Shown here piece by piece: positions 24,930-34,724 of a stretch of DNA of 59,767 nt. This DNA comes from CAZQKW01 sp964594075 (GTDB lineage Bacteria > Desulfobacterota > WTBG01 > CAIYCZ01), in the NCBI GenBank assembly GCA_964594075.1, contig CAZQKW010000021.1, positions 1 through 59,767 on the forward strand. Reading direction: 5' to 3'. The stretch's first letter is position 1. Every line of letters starts with the position of its first letter. Under the pieces are notes generated by a model, which saw only the letters and a list, made by a program, of their open reading frames with translations, made no database searches and had not been told where the DNA came from. The position numbers and the translations under genes were made by a program.

Positions 24930-25568
24930 TTACCCATTGCGGTTTACCTGGAGTTCAGTGATACATTGTGGGAAAAGTCCTGGCTTATGACATTGAATAA
25001 AATGGGAAAGTTGCTTCCAGATTTTGTCTTTGCCCTCCCCTGTTTTAGCAGAAAAGAGGATAATGTCTCCTACTACATTCATCCGCGCGCGCCATACCCT
25101 GAGCGCGGTAATCTGCTCCTGTCTGGAAACCTTGTCGATCTTCGTTAGCACAATCATACAGGGAATATTATGCTGTTTCAGCCATTCGCTAAAGAGCAAT
25201 TCATCCTCCCGGGGTTCGCGCCTCACATCTCCCAAAACGGTAACCAGGCACAGCGTCGGCCTTTTTTTAAGATACCCTTCTATGAGGGGGAGCCATTTTT
25301 TCCTGACGCACAAAGGCACTTGCGCATATCCGTATCCGGGAAGATCTACAAAATAGAAGGCCCCGTTTATCTCCAAAAAGTTTATAGACTGGGTTCTGCC
25401 TGGTGATGCGCTCGTTCTCGCAACTCCTTTACGATTGAGCAGCACATTGATAAGCGACGATTTTCCCACATTGGATCTTCCGGAAAAAGCAACTTCGGGA
25501 AGCTTCGGCTTCGGTAAATCACGCGTCTGATACACGCTTTTAATAAAACGAACCACCGTAACTTTCAT
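24930..25568 (-). CDS. engB: Ribosome biogenesis GTP-binding protein YsxC/EngB
   Basis: A 212-residue GTPase needed for large ribosomal subunit assembly. GRSNVGKSS is the G1 loop, DLPGYGYA the G3, TKID the G4 and FSAKTGEG the G5. Its ATG overlaps the stop of the aminotransferase gene by four bases. Confidence 0.93.
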   Translation of the reverse strand: MKVTVVRFIKSVYQTRDLPKPKLPEVAFSGRSNVGKSSLINVLLNRKGVARTSASPGRTQSINFLEINGAFYFVDLPGYGYAQVPLCVRKKWLPLIEGYLKKRPTLCLVTVLGDVRREPREDELLFSEWLKQHNIPCMIVLTKIDKVSRQEQITALRVWRARMNVVGDIILFSAKTGEGKDKIWKQLSHFIQCHKPGLFPQCITELQVNRNG

Positions 25569-26434
25569 AGCTGAAGCATTACTTCCTGATTAACAAGATT
25601 CCGATAGTGCAGACGCAATTCCTCAGTGAATTTCCCCGGTTTGCCATCGCCAATCTTTTTCTCGTTGAGCATGACCAGAGGCATTATTTCCATAAGCGAG
25701 TTTGTTAAAAATGCTTCATCAGCCGCTGCCAGTTGTTCAGGAGAAAATGTTTCCTCTCGCGGCTGCAACCTGGCAGCGCCCGCAATTTCAAGCACTGCAG
25801 CCCGGGTAATACCCGGCATGACGCCAGCGTCAACCGGCGGTGTCATAAGGAGATTGTCTTTGATGAGGAACACATTGGATCCCGCCCCTTCCGCAACCCA
25901 TCCCAATGAATTCACCAGTAGTGCCTCATGCGCTTCATGTTCGCGCGCTTCAAGCCGGGCCAGAATATTGTCCAGGTAATTGAGGCTCTTGATGCGGGAT
26001 AATGGCGAAAAGCTATTTCTTCGCACAGAAACAAGACGGGCCTTATATCCTGTTGCATAGTCGTCTGTCCGGTACGGAATAGAGGATTTTATTGATATTA
26101 AAAAAGACGGCGTGAGACCTGCAGGAGGGTCAGGTCCTTCGCCGTCTCCTCTAAAAATAGAGATGCGAACTGCTCCCTCAATAATTTTTTCCCGCTGTAA
26201 AATCTCCTTTAGGCTCTGTTCAACCGCACGAACGACATCGTGAAATTGTATCTTTAAAACCTGCAATCCTTCCTGTAACCGTTGCATGTGCTGCCCGAAC
26301 CGAAACAGCCTCCCCTTATAAACACGCAGGGTTTCAAACACGCCGTCGCCGTAGAGCAGCCCTCGGTTAAAGGGCGAGATACCCGTGCCCTCCGAAGGCA
26401 ATAATTTCCCGTTGAAATAAACGCATCCCGTCAT
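25565..26434 (-). CDS. Class IV aminotransferase (IlvE- or PabC-like)
   Basis: A 289-residue PLP enzyme of fold type IV. FNRGLLYGDGVFETLR is a hallmark near residue 22, IKSLNYL carries the PLP Lys near residue 157, and EGAGSNVF near residue 190 contains the phosphate-side Glu. Sequence alone leaves open branched-chain aminotransferase, D-amino-acid aminotransferase or aminodeoxychorismate lyase. A pabB gene 2 kb upstream on the same strand makes PabC attractive, but it is separated by other genes. Confidence 0.75.
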   Translation of the reverse strand: MTGCVYFNGKLLPSEGTGISPFNRGLLYGDGVFETLRVYKGRLFRFGQHMQRLQEGLQVLKIQFHDVVRAVEQSLKEILQREKIIEGAVRISIFRGDGEGPDPPAGLTPSFLISIKSSIPYRTDDYATGYKARLVSVRRNSFSPLSRIKSLNYLDNILARLEAREHEAHEALLVNSLGWVAEGAGSNVFLIKDNLLMTPPVDAGVMPGITRAAVLEIAGAARLQPREETFSPEQLAAADEAFLTNSLMEIMPLVMLNEKKIGDGKPGKFTEELRLHYRNLVNQEVMLQL

Positions 26435-26501
26435 AAAGAATTTCAGAGAGTGCCTCTTGTTCTGCCAAACTAAACGAGCCTGCTCCTGCTTGCGGCAGCG
26501 C

Positions 26502-27692
26502 TTATTTCAGCTTTTCAGCAAGTTCTTTTCCAAAGCTGATACAGGATTCTATATCCTGGGGCGAAGGATACCAGTTTACCCGTATCCCTTCCTGTATAAT
26601 TTCAAAACCGGATTCTTTCAGCTTTTCAGTTATTATCTTTGCCGATTCTCCGCTCCAACCATACGCGCCAAATGCTGCCGCCTTTTTATTTTTAAAGTTC
26701 AGTCCTTTTACTTCCTCAAGAATGCCGGCAACCGCTGAGAGAATGCCGCGGTTTACGGTCGGCGAGCCCACCACGATTGCTTTTGCTTTAAAAATCTCCG
26801 TAATAATATCGGCTTTGTCAGAGCGTGCGACGTGAAAGAGCTTAATAGCGACGCTGCTGTCGGCTAATTTTATGCCTTCAGCTATGGCCTCTGCCATCCG
26901 GCGGGTGCCGTTCCACATGCTATCATAAATAAGGGTAATCTGATTTTCCTGATAGTTTTGCGCCCATTGGGTATATTTCTCCACAATGTGCAGCGGATCT
27001 TTACGCCATATGATGCCATGGCTCGGGCAGATCATCTCCACCGGAAGATTGAGCGCCAGCACTTCTTTTATTTTTTTGTCAACCAGCATGCTGAACGGGG
27101 TCAAAATATTTGCGTAATATTTAATGGCTTCCTGAAACAGCTCCCACTGGTCAACCACATCATTATACATAAGTTCCGAGCAGTAGTGCTGGCCAAACGC
27201 ATCGTTGCTGAATAGCACCTTATCGCCGGTCAGGTAGCAGAACATGCTGTCAGGCCAGTGGAGCATCGGCGCCTCAATAAAAATCAAATCTTTGCTTCCC
27301 AGATTCAGCTTATCCCCGGTCTTGACTATCTGAAAGTTCCAATCCTGATGATACTGACCCTTAAGCGACTTAACGGCATTGGCGGTACAATAAACAGGGG
27401 TGTTGGGAATTTCCCGCATCAATTCCGGCAGGCTGCCGCTATGGTCTGTTTCGCCGTGGTTTGCAATCACCGCGTCTATCTTTTTCAGATCAATTATCTT
27501 TCCGAGTTGCCGCACAAACTCCCGATCAAAAGGAGCCCATACTGTATCAATCAGCACGGTCTTCTCCTCTCGCACCAGATATGAATTATAGGTTGAGCCC
27601 CGGTGTGTTGACAACTCTTCGCCGTGAAAACTGCGCAATTCCCAGTCGGTCTTCCCCACCCAGATGATATTATCTTTAATCTTAAAAGCCAT
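26502..27692 (-). CDS. fprA: Flavodiiron protein (oxygen/NO reductase)
   Basis: A 396-residue cytoplasmic enzyme. The N-terminal metallo-beta-lactamase-like domain has the diiron ligands in HGETDHSG, MLHWPDS, FSNDAFG and CPSHG. The C-terminal flavodoxin domain has YDSMWNGTRR for FMN phosphate and GSPTVNRG and GAYGWSG for the isoalloxazine ring. It reduces oxygen or NO to protect anaerobic metabolism. I choose ATG 27692 because GGAGG is eight bases upstream; ATG 27698 is too close. Confidence 0.92.
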   Translation of the reverse strand: MAFKIKDNIIWVGKTDWELRSFHGEELSTHRGSTYNSYLVREEKTVLIDTVWAPFDREFVRQLGKIIDLKKIDAVIANHGETDHSGSLPELMREIPNTPVYCTANAVKSLKGQYHQDWNFQIVKTGDKLNLGSKDLIFIEAPMLHWPDSMFCYLTGDKVLFSNDAFGQHYCSELMYNDVVDQWELFQEAIKYYANILTPFSMLVDKKIKEVLALNLPVEMICPSHGIIWRKDPLHIVEKYTQWAQNYQENQITLIYDSMWNGTRRMAEAIAEGIKLADSSVAIKLFHVARSDKADIITEIFKAKAIVVGSPTVNRGILSAVAGILEEVKGLNFKNKKAAAFGAYGWSGESAKIITEKLKESGFEIIQEGIRVNWYPSPQDIESCISFGKELAEKLK

Positions 27693-27784
27693 ACTCATAT
27701 CCTCCGTAAAAAGGTTTTATTGCAATATGCTATAAAAGCAGCTCTTTTTAATGAAAAACACCTCACAATAATTAAGCAGCCGCA

Positions 27785-28225
27785 CTATTTCCTGCTAACG
27801 GTCCCCTCCGGGCAAAGCCGCTTATACTCCTTCATCATGCACCGATCCTGAATAAAAACAATGCCGGCGCTTTCAGCAATTTTACGCGCCTGTTCATTAA
27901 AAATACCATCCTGCAACCAGATGACCCTTATGTCGCCGTGCGTCTTTTTTCTATCAACAGCTTCCTCTGTTATCCTAATTACTTCCGCCGAGGGGCGAAA
28001 TACCTCAAGAATGTCAATATGAGCTGGTACCTCACCCAGTCGTTTATAGCACTGCAACCCTAAGATCACGCCTGCCGTTGGGTGTATTGGAATAATAACA
28101 TATCCTTGACGCAAGAGGAAGGCCGGAACGTAATGGGCTGCTTTTTGTGCATTATGGGACATGCCATATACAGCAATAACATGATATTGTTTAAAAACTT
28201 CCCTTATATCCTGGTCTCTTATCAT
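27785..28225 (-). CDS. CoA-binding domain protein (YccU-like)
   Basis: A 146-residue Rossmann-like CoA-binding protein, with AVYGMSHNAQKAAHYVP and the IPIHPT segment characteristic of the family. Function of stand-alone members is not well known. The ATG at 28225 overlaps the pabB stop in an ATGA arrangement; an earlier in-frame start at 28246 lies inside pabB and is less likely. Confidence 0.8.
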   Translation of the reverse strand: MIRDQDIREVFKQYHVIAVYGMSHNAQKAAHYVPAFLLRQGYVIIPIHPTAGVILGLQCYKRLGEVPAHIDILEVFRPSAEVIRITEEAVDRKKTHGDIRVIWLQDGIFNEQARKIAESAGIVFIQDRCMMKEYKRLCPEGTVSRK

Positions 28226-29688
28226 AGGGGCTGACGCGTCTTCCAACTATTATCCGTTATTATTCCCAGCGCCTGCATAATTCCTTTTCCTTTATGCATG
28301 GTCTCGTCATACTCCATCTCGGGATCAGAGTCTGCAACAATGCCTCCGCCTACATTAAAATAAAACGTACCGTTAATATGCACAATGGTGCGAATCAGGA
28401 TATTTAAATCAGTTTCACCGTTAAACCCCAGATACCCAAAAGAGCCGGTGTATATTTTCCTTCTGCACGGTTCAAGTTCTTCAATAATCTCCATAGCCCG
28501 AATTTTGGGCGCGCCGGTAATTGACCCGCCGGGAAAGCATGCCCGCAGGCAATCAATATGATCAGAACCCTCCGTAAGCTCACCCTTAATCGTTGCAACA
28601 AGATGATGGACAACCGGGTGTGTTTCAATCCGTATCAGTTCCTCCGGGAAAATAGTTCCAAAGCGGCATACCCTGCCCAGATCGTTTCGTTCCAGATCTA
28701 CGATCATGATAAGTTCTGCACGATCCTTTTCGCTTGCCTGCAACTCTTTGAGGAGCCGCTGATCTTCGGCTGTTGTTGGGCCACGCGGCCTGGTGCCCTT
28801 AATTGGTCTGGTTTCCACCAGGGAGCCAGAAAGACGCAAAAAACGTTCAGGCGATGAGCTCAGCACGTGATAATCGCCGCCGTGAAAAAATCCAGCGAAC
28901 GGCGCCGGGCTTATCCGCCGAAGCCGCATATATATTGCAAGCGGATTTTCAGGAAGCCGACACCTGAAACGTTGTGAAAGGTTGACTTGATAGATATCTC
29001 CTGCTTCAATGTAGTTTTTTGCGACCTGAATTGCCCTGCAGTAGGCCGCCCGGTCAAATGTTGCTGTCACCTCAGAGGCTGCGGTATGTGCCGGCATTTT
29101 GCAAACGGATGCGTCGTGCACGGGCGACAATGACAGCGCGGTTTTAAGTTCATTTATATCGCGCTGCGCCAGTTTTTGTTGCCATGCGGGCCGCGTTTCA
29201 GGAAATCCCGAGGATGCGACCAGAACTTTCTCCTGCAAATGATCAATAATAATTACAGTGCTGTAGAATCCAAGACAGCAGTCGGGCAGGGCAATATCAT
29301 CGGCTGCAGAGACCGGAAGAGATTCAATAACTCGGGCAAGATCGTAACCAAAATAACCGACTGCGCCGCCCAGGAACGGGGGCGTCTGATCGGGTGGCAT
29401 AAGTTTAAAGCGATAAAAAAGCTTTTTCAAAGCAATAAAGGGATCTTGGTGCAGGATTTCTTGGTGCGTGTTTTGTGTGATTGTTATACACGATCCATTG
29501 CACGCAAAAATGAGGAACGGATTGCATCCCAGATATGAATACCGCGCTCCGGGAAAATTTACTGCGGCGCTATCCAGATAGAAACTAAACGGCTTATGAA
29601 GAATTCTGCCCGGTATGGCGGGCCAATCACGATAGCCGCAGAGTTCTTCAATGAGCGGATAAGCGGTAACGGGCTGGGCGTCAGGCAT
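28222..29688 (-). CDS. pabB: Aminodeoxychorismate synthase component I
   Basis: A 488-residue chorismate-using enzyme for 4-aminobenzoate and folate synthesis. ETRPIKGTRPRG contains the Lys that distinguishes PabB from anthranilate synthase, which has PIAGT. DLERNDLGRV, HPVVHHL, FPGGSITGAPKIRAM and GYLGFNGETD are the conserved active-site blocks. It overlaps bioB by eight bases and the CoA-binding gene by four. Confidence 0.9.
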   Translation of the reverse strand: MPDAQPVTAYPLIEELCGYRDWPAIPGRILHKPFSFYLDSAAVNFPGARYSYLGCNPFLIFACNGSCITITQNTHQEILHQDPFIALKKLFYRFKLMPPDQTPPFLGGAVGYFGYDLARVIESLPVSAADDIALPDCCLGFYSTVIIIDHLQEKVLVASSGFPETRPAWQQKLAQRDINELKTALSLSPVHDASVCKMPAHTAASEVTATFDRAAYCRAIQVAKNYIEAGDIYQVNLSQRFRCRLPENPLAIYMRLRRISPAPFAGFFHGGDYHVLSSSPERFLRLSGSLVETRPIKGTRPRGPTTAEDQRLLKELQASEKDRAELIMIVDLERNDLGRVCRFGTIFPEELIRIETHPVVHHLVATIKGELTEGSDHIDCLRACFPGGSITGAPKIRAMEIIEELEPCRRKIYTGSFGYLGFNGETDLNILIRTIVHINGTFYFNVGGGIVADSDPEMEYDETMHKGKGIMQALGIITDNSWKTRQPL

Positions 29689-30727
29689 AGGTCAGGCCCA
29701 GATCTTTGATTTCCTGCAGATCGATTGCCGGGCTGCGTCCACTGGTCGTGAGATAATTGCCTATCATAATGCCATCAGCGCCGGCAAGATACACCAAGGG
29801 CTGCAACGTGCGCAATCCTACTTCTCTGCCCCCGCATATCCGTATCTCGGTACGGGGGAGGATAAAGCGGAATAATGCGACGGTTTTTAATATGTCAAGC
29901 GGGTCAGGAGGAGACAAATTGGCAGCAGGGGTGCCGGGAATGGGATGCAAAAAATTGAGCGGCACACTGTCCACCCCAAGATCGCGCAGGGTAAACGCCA
30001 ACTCCACCCGCTGTTCCCGCGTTTCTCCCAGACCAAAAATACCTCCGGCGCATATCTCAAGCCCTATCTGCTGTGCAAGGCGAACGGTTTGCACCCGCTC
30101 ATCAAACCGGTGCGTAGAGCAAATGGATCTGAAGAAGCTGGGCGCTGTTTCAAGGTTGTGATGGTAACGCGTGAGTCCTGCCTCTTGAAGCATCTGCAGC
30201 TGGCCGCGAGAAAGTATGCCAAGCGAGGCACATGGAATAACCGTCCCCTGCTGCGAAATCGCACCAAGGGCGTCACATATTTTTTTTAACTCGCGAGGGG
30301 ATACCCTTTTCCCGCTCGTAACTATGCTGAAACGACTGGCACCGTTCTGTTGCGCTATTGTTGCGGCTTCCAGAATGCTGTCCATGTCTATGAGGGAATA
30401 CTGCTTAACCGATGTGTTATAATATGATGATTGCGCGCAGAAAATGCAGTCTTCGGAACAGCGGCCTGACTTAGCATTCACAATTGCACAAAGCTGTATA
30501 ACGGAACTGCGGAAATGATTCCTGATTGTATTGGCGTGAAACAGCAGCATAAACAGTTCTTCATGCCCCTCCAGGCCGCTGATTGTCTGAGCCTCGCTGT
30601 GCGTGGCAGATCCGCCAGATAAAATCTTATCTGTCAGTTTTTGCAAAAAGGCGTGAAGTTGTTTTCTCCGTTTTGTTTTCATGGCAGAGGTTTTTGGACA
30701 GTCACAGTATACCTGCACCGACAACAA
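29681..30727 (-). CDS. bioB: Biotin synthase
   Basis: A radical SAM enzyme inserting sulfur into dethiobiotin. CSEDCIFCAQSS has the C-x3-C-x2-C cluster ligands and the YNT stretch that follows is typical of BioB; GGIFGLGET and GNYLTTSG come later. The 348-residue form begins at a TTG close to GGGA. An ATG at 30682 gives 333 residues, closer to homolog N-termini, so the start is uncertain. It follows birA, a sensible biotin pair. Confidence 0.93.
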   Translation of the reverse strand: MLSVQVYCDCPKTSAMKTKRRKQLHAFLQKLTDKILSGGSATHSEAQTISGLEGHEELFMLLFHANTIRNHFRSSVIQLCAIVNAKSGRCSEDCIFCAQSSYYNTSVKQYSLIDMDSILEAATIAQQNGASRFSIVTSGKRVSPRELKKICDALGAISQQGTVIPCASLGILSRGQLQMLQEAGLTRYHHNLETAPSFFRSICSTHRFDERVQTVRLAQQIGLEICAGGIFGLGETREQRVELAFTLRDLGVDSVPLNFLHPIPGTPAANLSPPDPLDILKTVALFRFILPRTEIRICGGREVGLRTLQPLVYLAGADGIMIGNYLTTSGRSPAIDLQEIKDLGLTYA

Positions 30728-30735
30728 TCCCTATC

Positions 30736-31722
30736 TTACACATCCAGGCGCAACGACACATCGCCACAGATAATCTCCTGGCAGGCACCGTTTGTATCTA
30801 TAACAATAAGGTGGCCGTTATCATTTATGCTCTGTGCGATGCCCCTTATTGTTCTGTCGCCTGAAAAGATGGTAACGCGTTTACCGCGTATCAGTGCATG
30901 CTGCTCCCATGACCTTCTTATGGCCTCAACACCGCCGGTATTGAGTATGTGATACTGGTCATCAAGTTCCTCCAATAATGCTACTAAAAGCGCAAATCGC
31001 GATACCGTTTTTCCCCGTTCAAGTCGCAGGGATGTTGCTGTGCTCTGAAGCTCGGGGTGTTCGCTAAATTCGTTGTTCACATTAAGTCCGATGCCAACCA
31101 CCGCATACAGAACCTGTTGCGGATCGGCCGAGAATTCGGTTAGAATCCCACATACTTTTTTGCCCCCGAGATAAATGTCGTTAGGCCATTTTATATGCGC
31201 TGTAACACCGCAGATCCGCCGTATGGCGTTAACTATTGCCACTGAAGCTATCATGGTCAACCGAAACAATGCAGCAGGGGGTAATTTGGGGAAAAAAATG
31301 ATGCTGCATAAAATGCTGCTGAACACAGGAGCCAGCCATGTTCTATCCATGCGCCCGCGTCCGGCAGTTTGCTCTTCGGCAAGCACCACCGTGCCGTCGG
31401 CAGCTCCCTCCGCAGCAAGCTTTTTTGCAAAACTATTGGTGGAATCAATTCTGGGGAAATAATAAATGTGCCGGGCTATCCGCACCGTTGATAATGAATC
31501 ATGTATAAAATCCGGGTAGAGTCGGACTGGAACTTCCTGCAGGCAGTATCCGGCATCGTGATGATATGCGATTACTGCTCCGCGGGTTTGGAGCGCCTCA
31601 ATGTGGCGATGAACCTCTGCTGGTGTTATATGCAGCAAATCGGCAAGGGTAGCTGCAGCGACAAAAGTGCCGCAGCGGTCTAACAGAAGAGCAAGAAGGT
31701 GCCGTTCATTATCAATTTTCAC
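30736..31722 (-). CDS. birA: Biotin-protein ligase with N-terminal repressor-type HTH
   Basis: A 328-residue protein. The first 65 residues are a winged helix-turn-helix, so it may also repress biotin genes. The ligase domain has GRGRMDRTW (biotinyl-AMP loop) and IKWPNDIYL. The C-terminal SH3-like domain is present. It attaches biotin to carboxylases. The start overlaps the QueG-like gene by 11 bases. Confidence 0.92.
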   Translation of the reverse strand: MKIDNERHLLALLLDRCGTFVAAATLADLLHITPAEVHRHIEALQTRGAVIAYHHDAGYCLQEVPVRLYPDFIHDSLSTVRIARHIYYFPRIDSTNSFAKKLAAEGAADGTVVLAEEQTAGRGRMDRTWLAPVFSSILCSIIFFPKLPPAALFRLTMIASVAIVNAIRRICGVTAHIKWPNDIYLGGKKVCGILTEFSADPQQVLYAVVGIGLNVNNEFSEHPELQSTATSLRLERGKTVSRFALLVALLEELDDQYHILNTGGVEAIRRSWEQHALIRGKRVTIFSGDRTIRGIAQSINDNGHLIVIDTNGACQEIICGDVSLRLDV

Positions 31723-32476
31723 GCGAGTGGTTTTTTACCGTATTTACTTTTTTGCCACGGTTCAGTTTATACGGCTGAGCCTTATTTCCGGTTCCCGCAC
31801 ATGCCTTTACGCAAATGCCGCATATATAATGTCCGATATTGCCGGAGTTCTTAAAGCCACGCAGCATTTCAAAACACTTTCGATGATCAAAAGCAGTCAC
31901 ATCCTCCTTAATCGCCTGTGCAGGGCATACAGCAATGCACTGCCTGCAGGAACCACATTTACCCTTGAACGGTTCATTGGCAATGAGCGGGTAATCCGTC
32001 AATACGCTCACCAGCCGAACCTGGGCGCCATAAAGCGGATGCACCAGAAGATTATTCCGCCCCAGCCATCCATGTCCTGCGGCTATCGCAATAGCCTTAT
32101 GCGATACATGGCCCTTTTGTCCCTCCCAATCTATAACCTGTGATGCTGCAATGGGGAGAGCAGTAAACCCCTTTTCCTGAATTGTTCGCGCTAACGAAAG
32201 CGCTGCCCGATCAAGCAAATAATTAACCTGGCGGTAATGGTGAAGATACAGCGGCGTCGGCCGATCCTGAATATCGTCTATAACGGGCTTTAACAACCTG
32301 ACGCCCAAGGAGATGCCATAGCTAAGGGCGTGTACAATTTTTTGGTCAAGCTGCAAAAAATGTTTTTTCAGGTCGCAAATGTCGGCAACGCCAAACAGAT
32401 CAATGCCCAGCTGGCGTGATTCTCGTTTAAGCCCCTCGGTATTTGCTTTTTTATGTGCTGCATCCTTTATTTTCAT
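31712..32476 (-). CDS. QueG-related 4Fe-4S double-cluster protein
   Basis: About 254 residues with CGSCRQCIAVCP and a second set C...CGICVKAC, as in the ferredoxin domain of epoxyqueuosine reductase. It is roughly 100 residues shorter than QueG and lacks its C-terminal repeat region, so it may be a short paralog rather than the tRNA-modifying enzyme. Location right after mnmG suggests a tRNA link. I use ATG 32476, which overlaps the mnmG stop as ATGA; the longer start at 32530 lies inside mnmG. Confidence 0.7.
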   Translation of the reverse strand: MKIKDAAHKKANTEGLKRESRQLGIDLFGVADICDLKKHFLQLDQKIVHALSYGISLGVRLLKPVIDDIQDRPTPLYLHHYRQVNYLLDRAALSLARTIQEKGFTALPIAASQVIDWEGQKGHVSHKAIAIAAGHGWLGRNNLLVHPLYGAQVRLVSVLTDYPLIANEPFKGKCGSCRQCIAVCPAQAIKEDVTAFDHRKCFEMLRGFKNSGNIGHYICGICVKACAGTGNKAQPYKLNRGKKVNTVKNHSREN

Positions 32477-34389
32477 AATCGTTGCCTCATAGCTTCTCCT
32501 CCAGAAAATGGGGATGGACCTGCCTCGCATTTTTTCATATAGATCATTAATATGGACAGGGCGGCAGGGGTAATGCCGGAAATTCTCGACGCCTGGCCCA
32601 ATGATGTGGGACGAATTTCGCTGAGCTTCTGCCGCACTTCGGTGGTAAGATTTGGCACCGCAAAATAATCAAGATCACGCGGCAACAACTTCTGCTCCAG
32701 CCGCCTGAATTTCTCCACCATCTGTTGCTGGCGTTCAATATACCCTGCATATTTTACCTGTATTTCAACTTGTTCCAAAACATCGTCAGAAACGCAGGGA
32801 GTACAATGCGGCAAATCCTTAAATGCGCGATAATCAAGCTCAGGCCTGCGCAGCAGCTCCTGTAAAGACGCGGTTTGCCGTAAGGGGGAGCTGCCCCATC
32901 TTCTGAGCCATTCCTGCACCTCCGATGTAGGTTGTATCCTGGTTTCTTTGATCCGCTTCAGTTCTTTTTCTATTTCCTGTTGCTTGTTCTGCACCCGGAC
33001 AAATGCGCTCTGTTCAATAAGCCCCAGGCGATAACCTTTTTCCATAAGGCGAAGGTCTGCATTGTCCTCGCGCAGTAAAAGGCGATGCTCAGCACGGGAG
33101 GTGAACATGCGGTAGGGCTCTGTCGTCCCACGGGTTACCAGGTCGTCTATTAGCACTCCGATATATGCTTCTGAGCGGTCAAGTATAAATGGTTGTTCTC
33201 CATTAATTTTTAAAACAGCATTTATACCCGCAATCAGACCCTGCGCCGCAGCCTCTTCATAACCGGACGTTCCGTTAATTTGCCCGGCACAGAACAATGA
33301 ATCAATCCGTTTGGTCTCAAGTGTCAGTTTGAGCTGGATGGGATTGAGGTAATCATATTCAATGGCATATCCCGGACGCATAATCTCTACCGACTCTAAC
33401 CCCTTGATGCTTCTGAGCATCCGGTATTGGATATCAAGTGGCAGGCTGGTGGCTAAACCATTGGGATATACCTCGGTAGTATCCCTTCCCTCAGGCTCAA
33501 GAAACACCTGGTGTCGCTCCTTTTCAGAAAACCGCATCACCTTGTCCTCAATAGATGGACAATACCGGGCACCAGTTCCTTTTATAACGCCGGTATAAAG
33601 CGGCGAGCGATCCAGCCCTTCGCGGATAATCGCGTGGGTGGCAGAATTAGTGTAGGTTATATAACAGGGCACCTGGGGGGCTGTAATTTTTTCAGTTGCG
33701 AAAGAAAACGGTATCGGTTCAGGATCACCCTCCTGAATCTCAAGCACATCATAATTGATGGTTTTACCGTCAAGCCGCGGAGTGGTTCCCGTTTTAAGCC
33801 TGCCCAGCGTGAAACCGAGGTTTCTCAGACATTTTGAAATACCGCGTGCAGGTTCTTCACCCATCCGACCAGCCGGGAATTGGTTGAGACCAATGTGAAT
33901 AAGACCATTCAGAAACGTGCCGGTGGCAAGGATTACTGCGCGGGCCATAAACTGTTCACCCAGCGCTGTTTCAACCCCCTCTATCTTGCCATTGCGCACC
34001 AGAATTTTTTCAACTGCAGCCTGTTTTATTTCAAGATTTGTTACCGATTCAAGCGCATGCTTCATCCACAAACGATAGGCCTGCCGGTCGGCCTGCGCTC
34101 GGGATGATCTCACCGCAGGCCCTTTCTTAGTATTTAAGCGCCTGAACTGAATGCCGGTGGCATCAATGGCTCGGCCCATAAGCCCGCCCAGCGCGTCAAT
34201 CTCCTTGACCAGTTGACCCTTGGCAAGCCCGCCGATAGCCGGGTTGCAGGACATAAACGCTATGGTATCAAGATTATGCGTCAGCAGCAGGGTGTGTCTT
34301 CCCATGCGTGCCGCAGCGACACACGCCTCGCACCCTGCATGCCCGCCACCGACAACGATGACATCGTATATTTTAGAAGACGAAAGCAT
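32473..34389 (-). CDS. mnmG: tRNA uridine-5-carboxymethylaminomethyl modification enzyme
   Basis: A 638-residue FAD protein that with MnmE modifies U34 of certain tRNAs. VVGGGHAGCEAC binds FAD, the CNPAIGGLAKGQLV block and FCAGQINGTSGYEEAAAQG are hallmark segments, and the C-terminal helical domain is present. It begins an operon with the QueG-like, birA, bioB, pabB and CoA-binding genes. Confidence 0.96.
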   Translation of the reverse strand: MLSSSKIYDVIVVGGGHAGCEACVAAARMGRHTLLLTHNLDTIAFMSCNPAIGGLAKGQLVKEIDALGGLMGRAIDATGIQFRRLNTKKGPAVRSSRAQADRQAYRLWMKHALESVTNLEIKQAAVEKILVRNGKIEGVETALGEQFMARAVILATGTFLNGLIHIGLNQFPAGRMGEEPARGISKCLRNLGFTLGRLKTGTTPRLDGKTINYDVLEIQEGDPEPIPFSFATEKITAPQVPCYITYTNSATHAIIREGLDRSPLYTGVIKGTGARYCPSIEDKVMRFSEKERHQVFLEPEGRDTTEVYPNGLATSLPLDIQYRMLRSIKGLESVEIMRPGYAIEYDYLNPIQLKLTLETKRIDSLFCAGQINGTSGYEEAAAQGLIAGINAVLKINGEQPFILDRSEAYIGVLIDDLVTRGTTEPYRMFTSRAEHRLLLREDNADLRLMEKGYRLGLIEQSAFVRVQNKQQEIEKELKRIKETRIQPTSEVQEWLRRWGSSPLRQTASLQELLRRPELDYRAFKDLPHCTPCVSDDVLEQVEIQVKYAGYIERQQQMVEKFRRLEQKLLPRDLDYFAVPNLTTEVRQKLSEIRPTSLGQASRISGITPAALSILMIYMKKCEAGPSPFSGGEAMRQRL

Positions 34390-34470
34390 AACAAAACAAT
34401 AAAGAATAAACAGGTATTAGCTATAGTGGTGTCTTGAATTTCGACACCCGAATTCGTTTCCTCTTTTACG

Positions 34471-34487
34471 TTTATGATTATCATAAA
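34471..34487. promoter_or_regulatory. Fur/PerR-family-like operator palindrome upstream of mnmG
   Basis: TTTATGATTATCATAAA is a perfect 8-1-8 palindrome. Its centre (ATGATAATCAT on the minus strand) equals the core of the Fur consensus, and it matches the PerR box TTATAATNATTATAA except for two symmetrical changes. It lies about 80 bases upstream of mnmG. No regulator gene is in the window. Confidence 0.45.
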
Positions 34488-34724
34488 AGCAAAATCACGT
34501 AAAGCATTCAAACGTATCAGTTGTAAAAATCACTCTCACATAAAAGACTCAGTGGAAATGAATTGCATCGCAAGAAATATGATATAATATCAGTTGATTA
34601 GATTTGGATTAGAGGCGGGTAAGGGGCAAAATTGTGTCGGGGCCGCAATACGCTCGTGTTTTGATTTTGCGGGTTGCAATATTTTTTTGATTTTTACACC
34701 GGTTTTGTCTCAAGTTCAGTTCCC

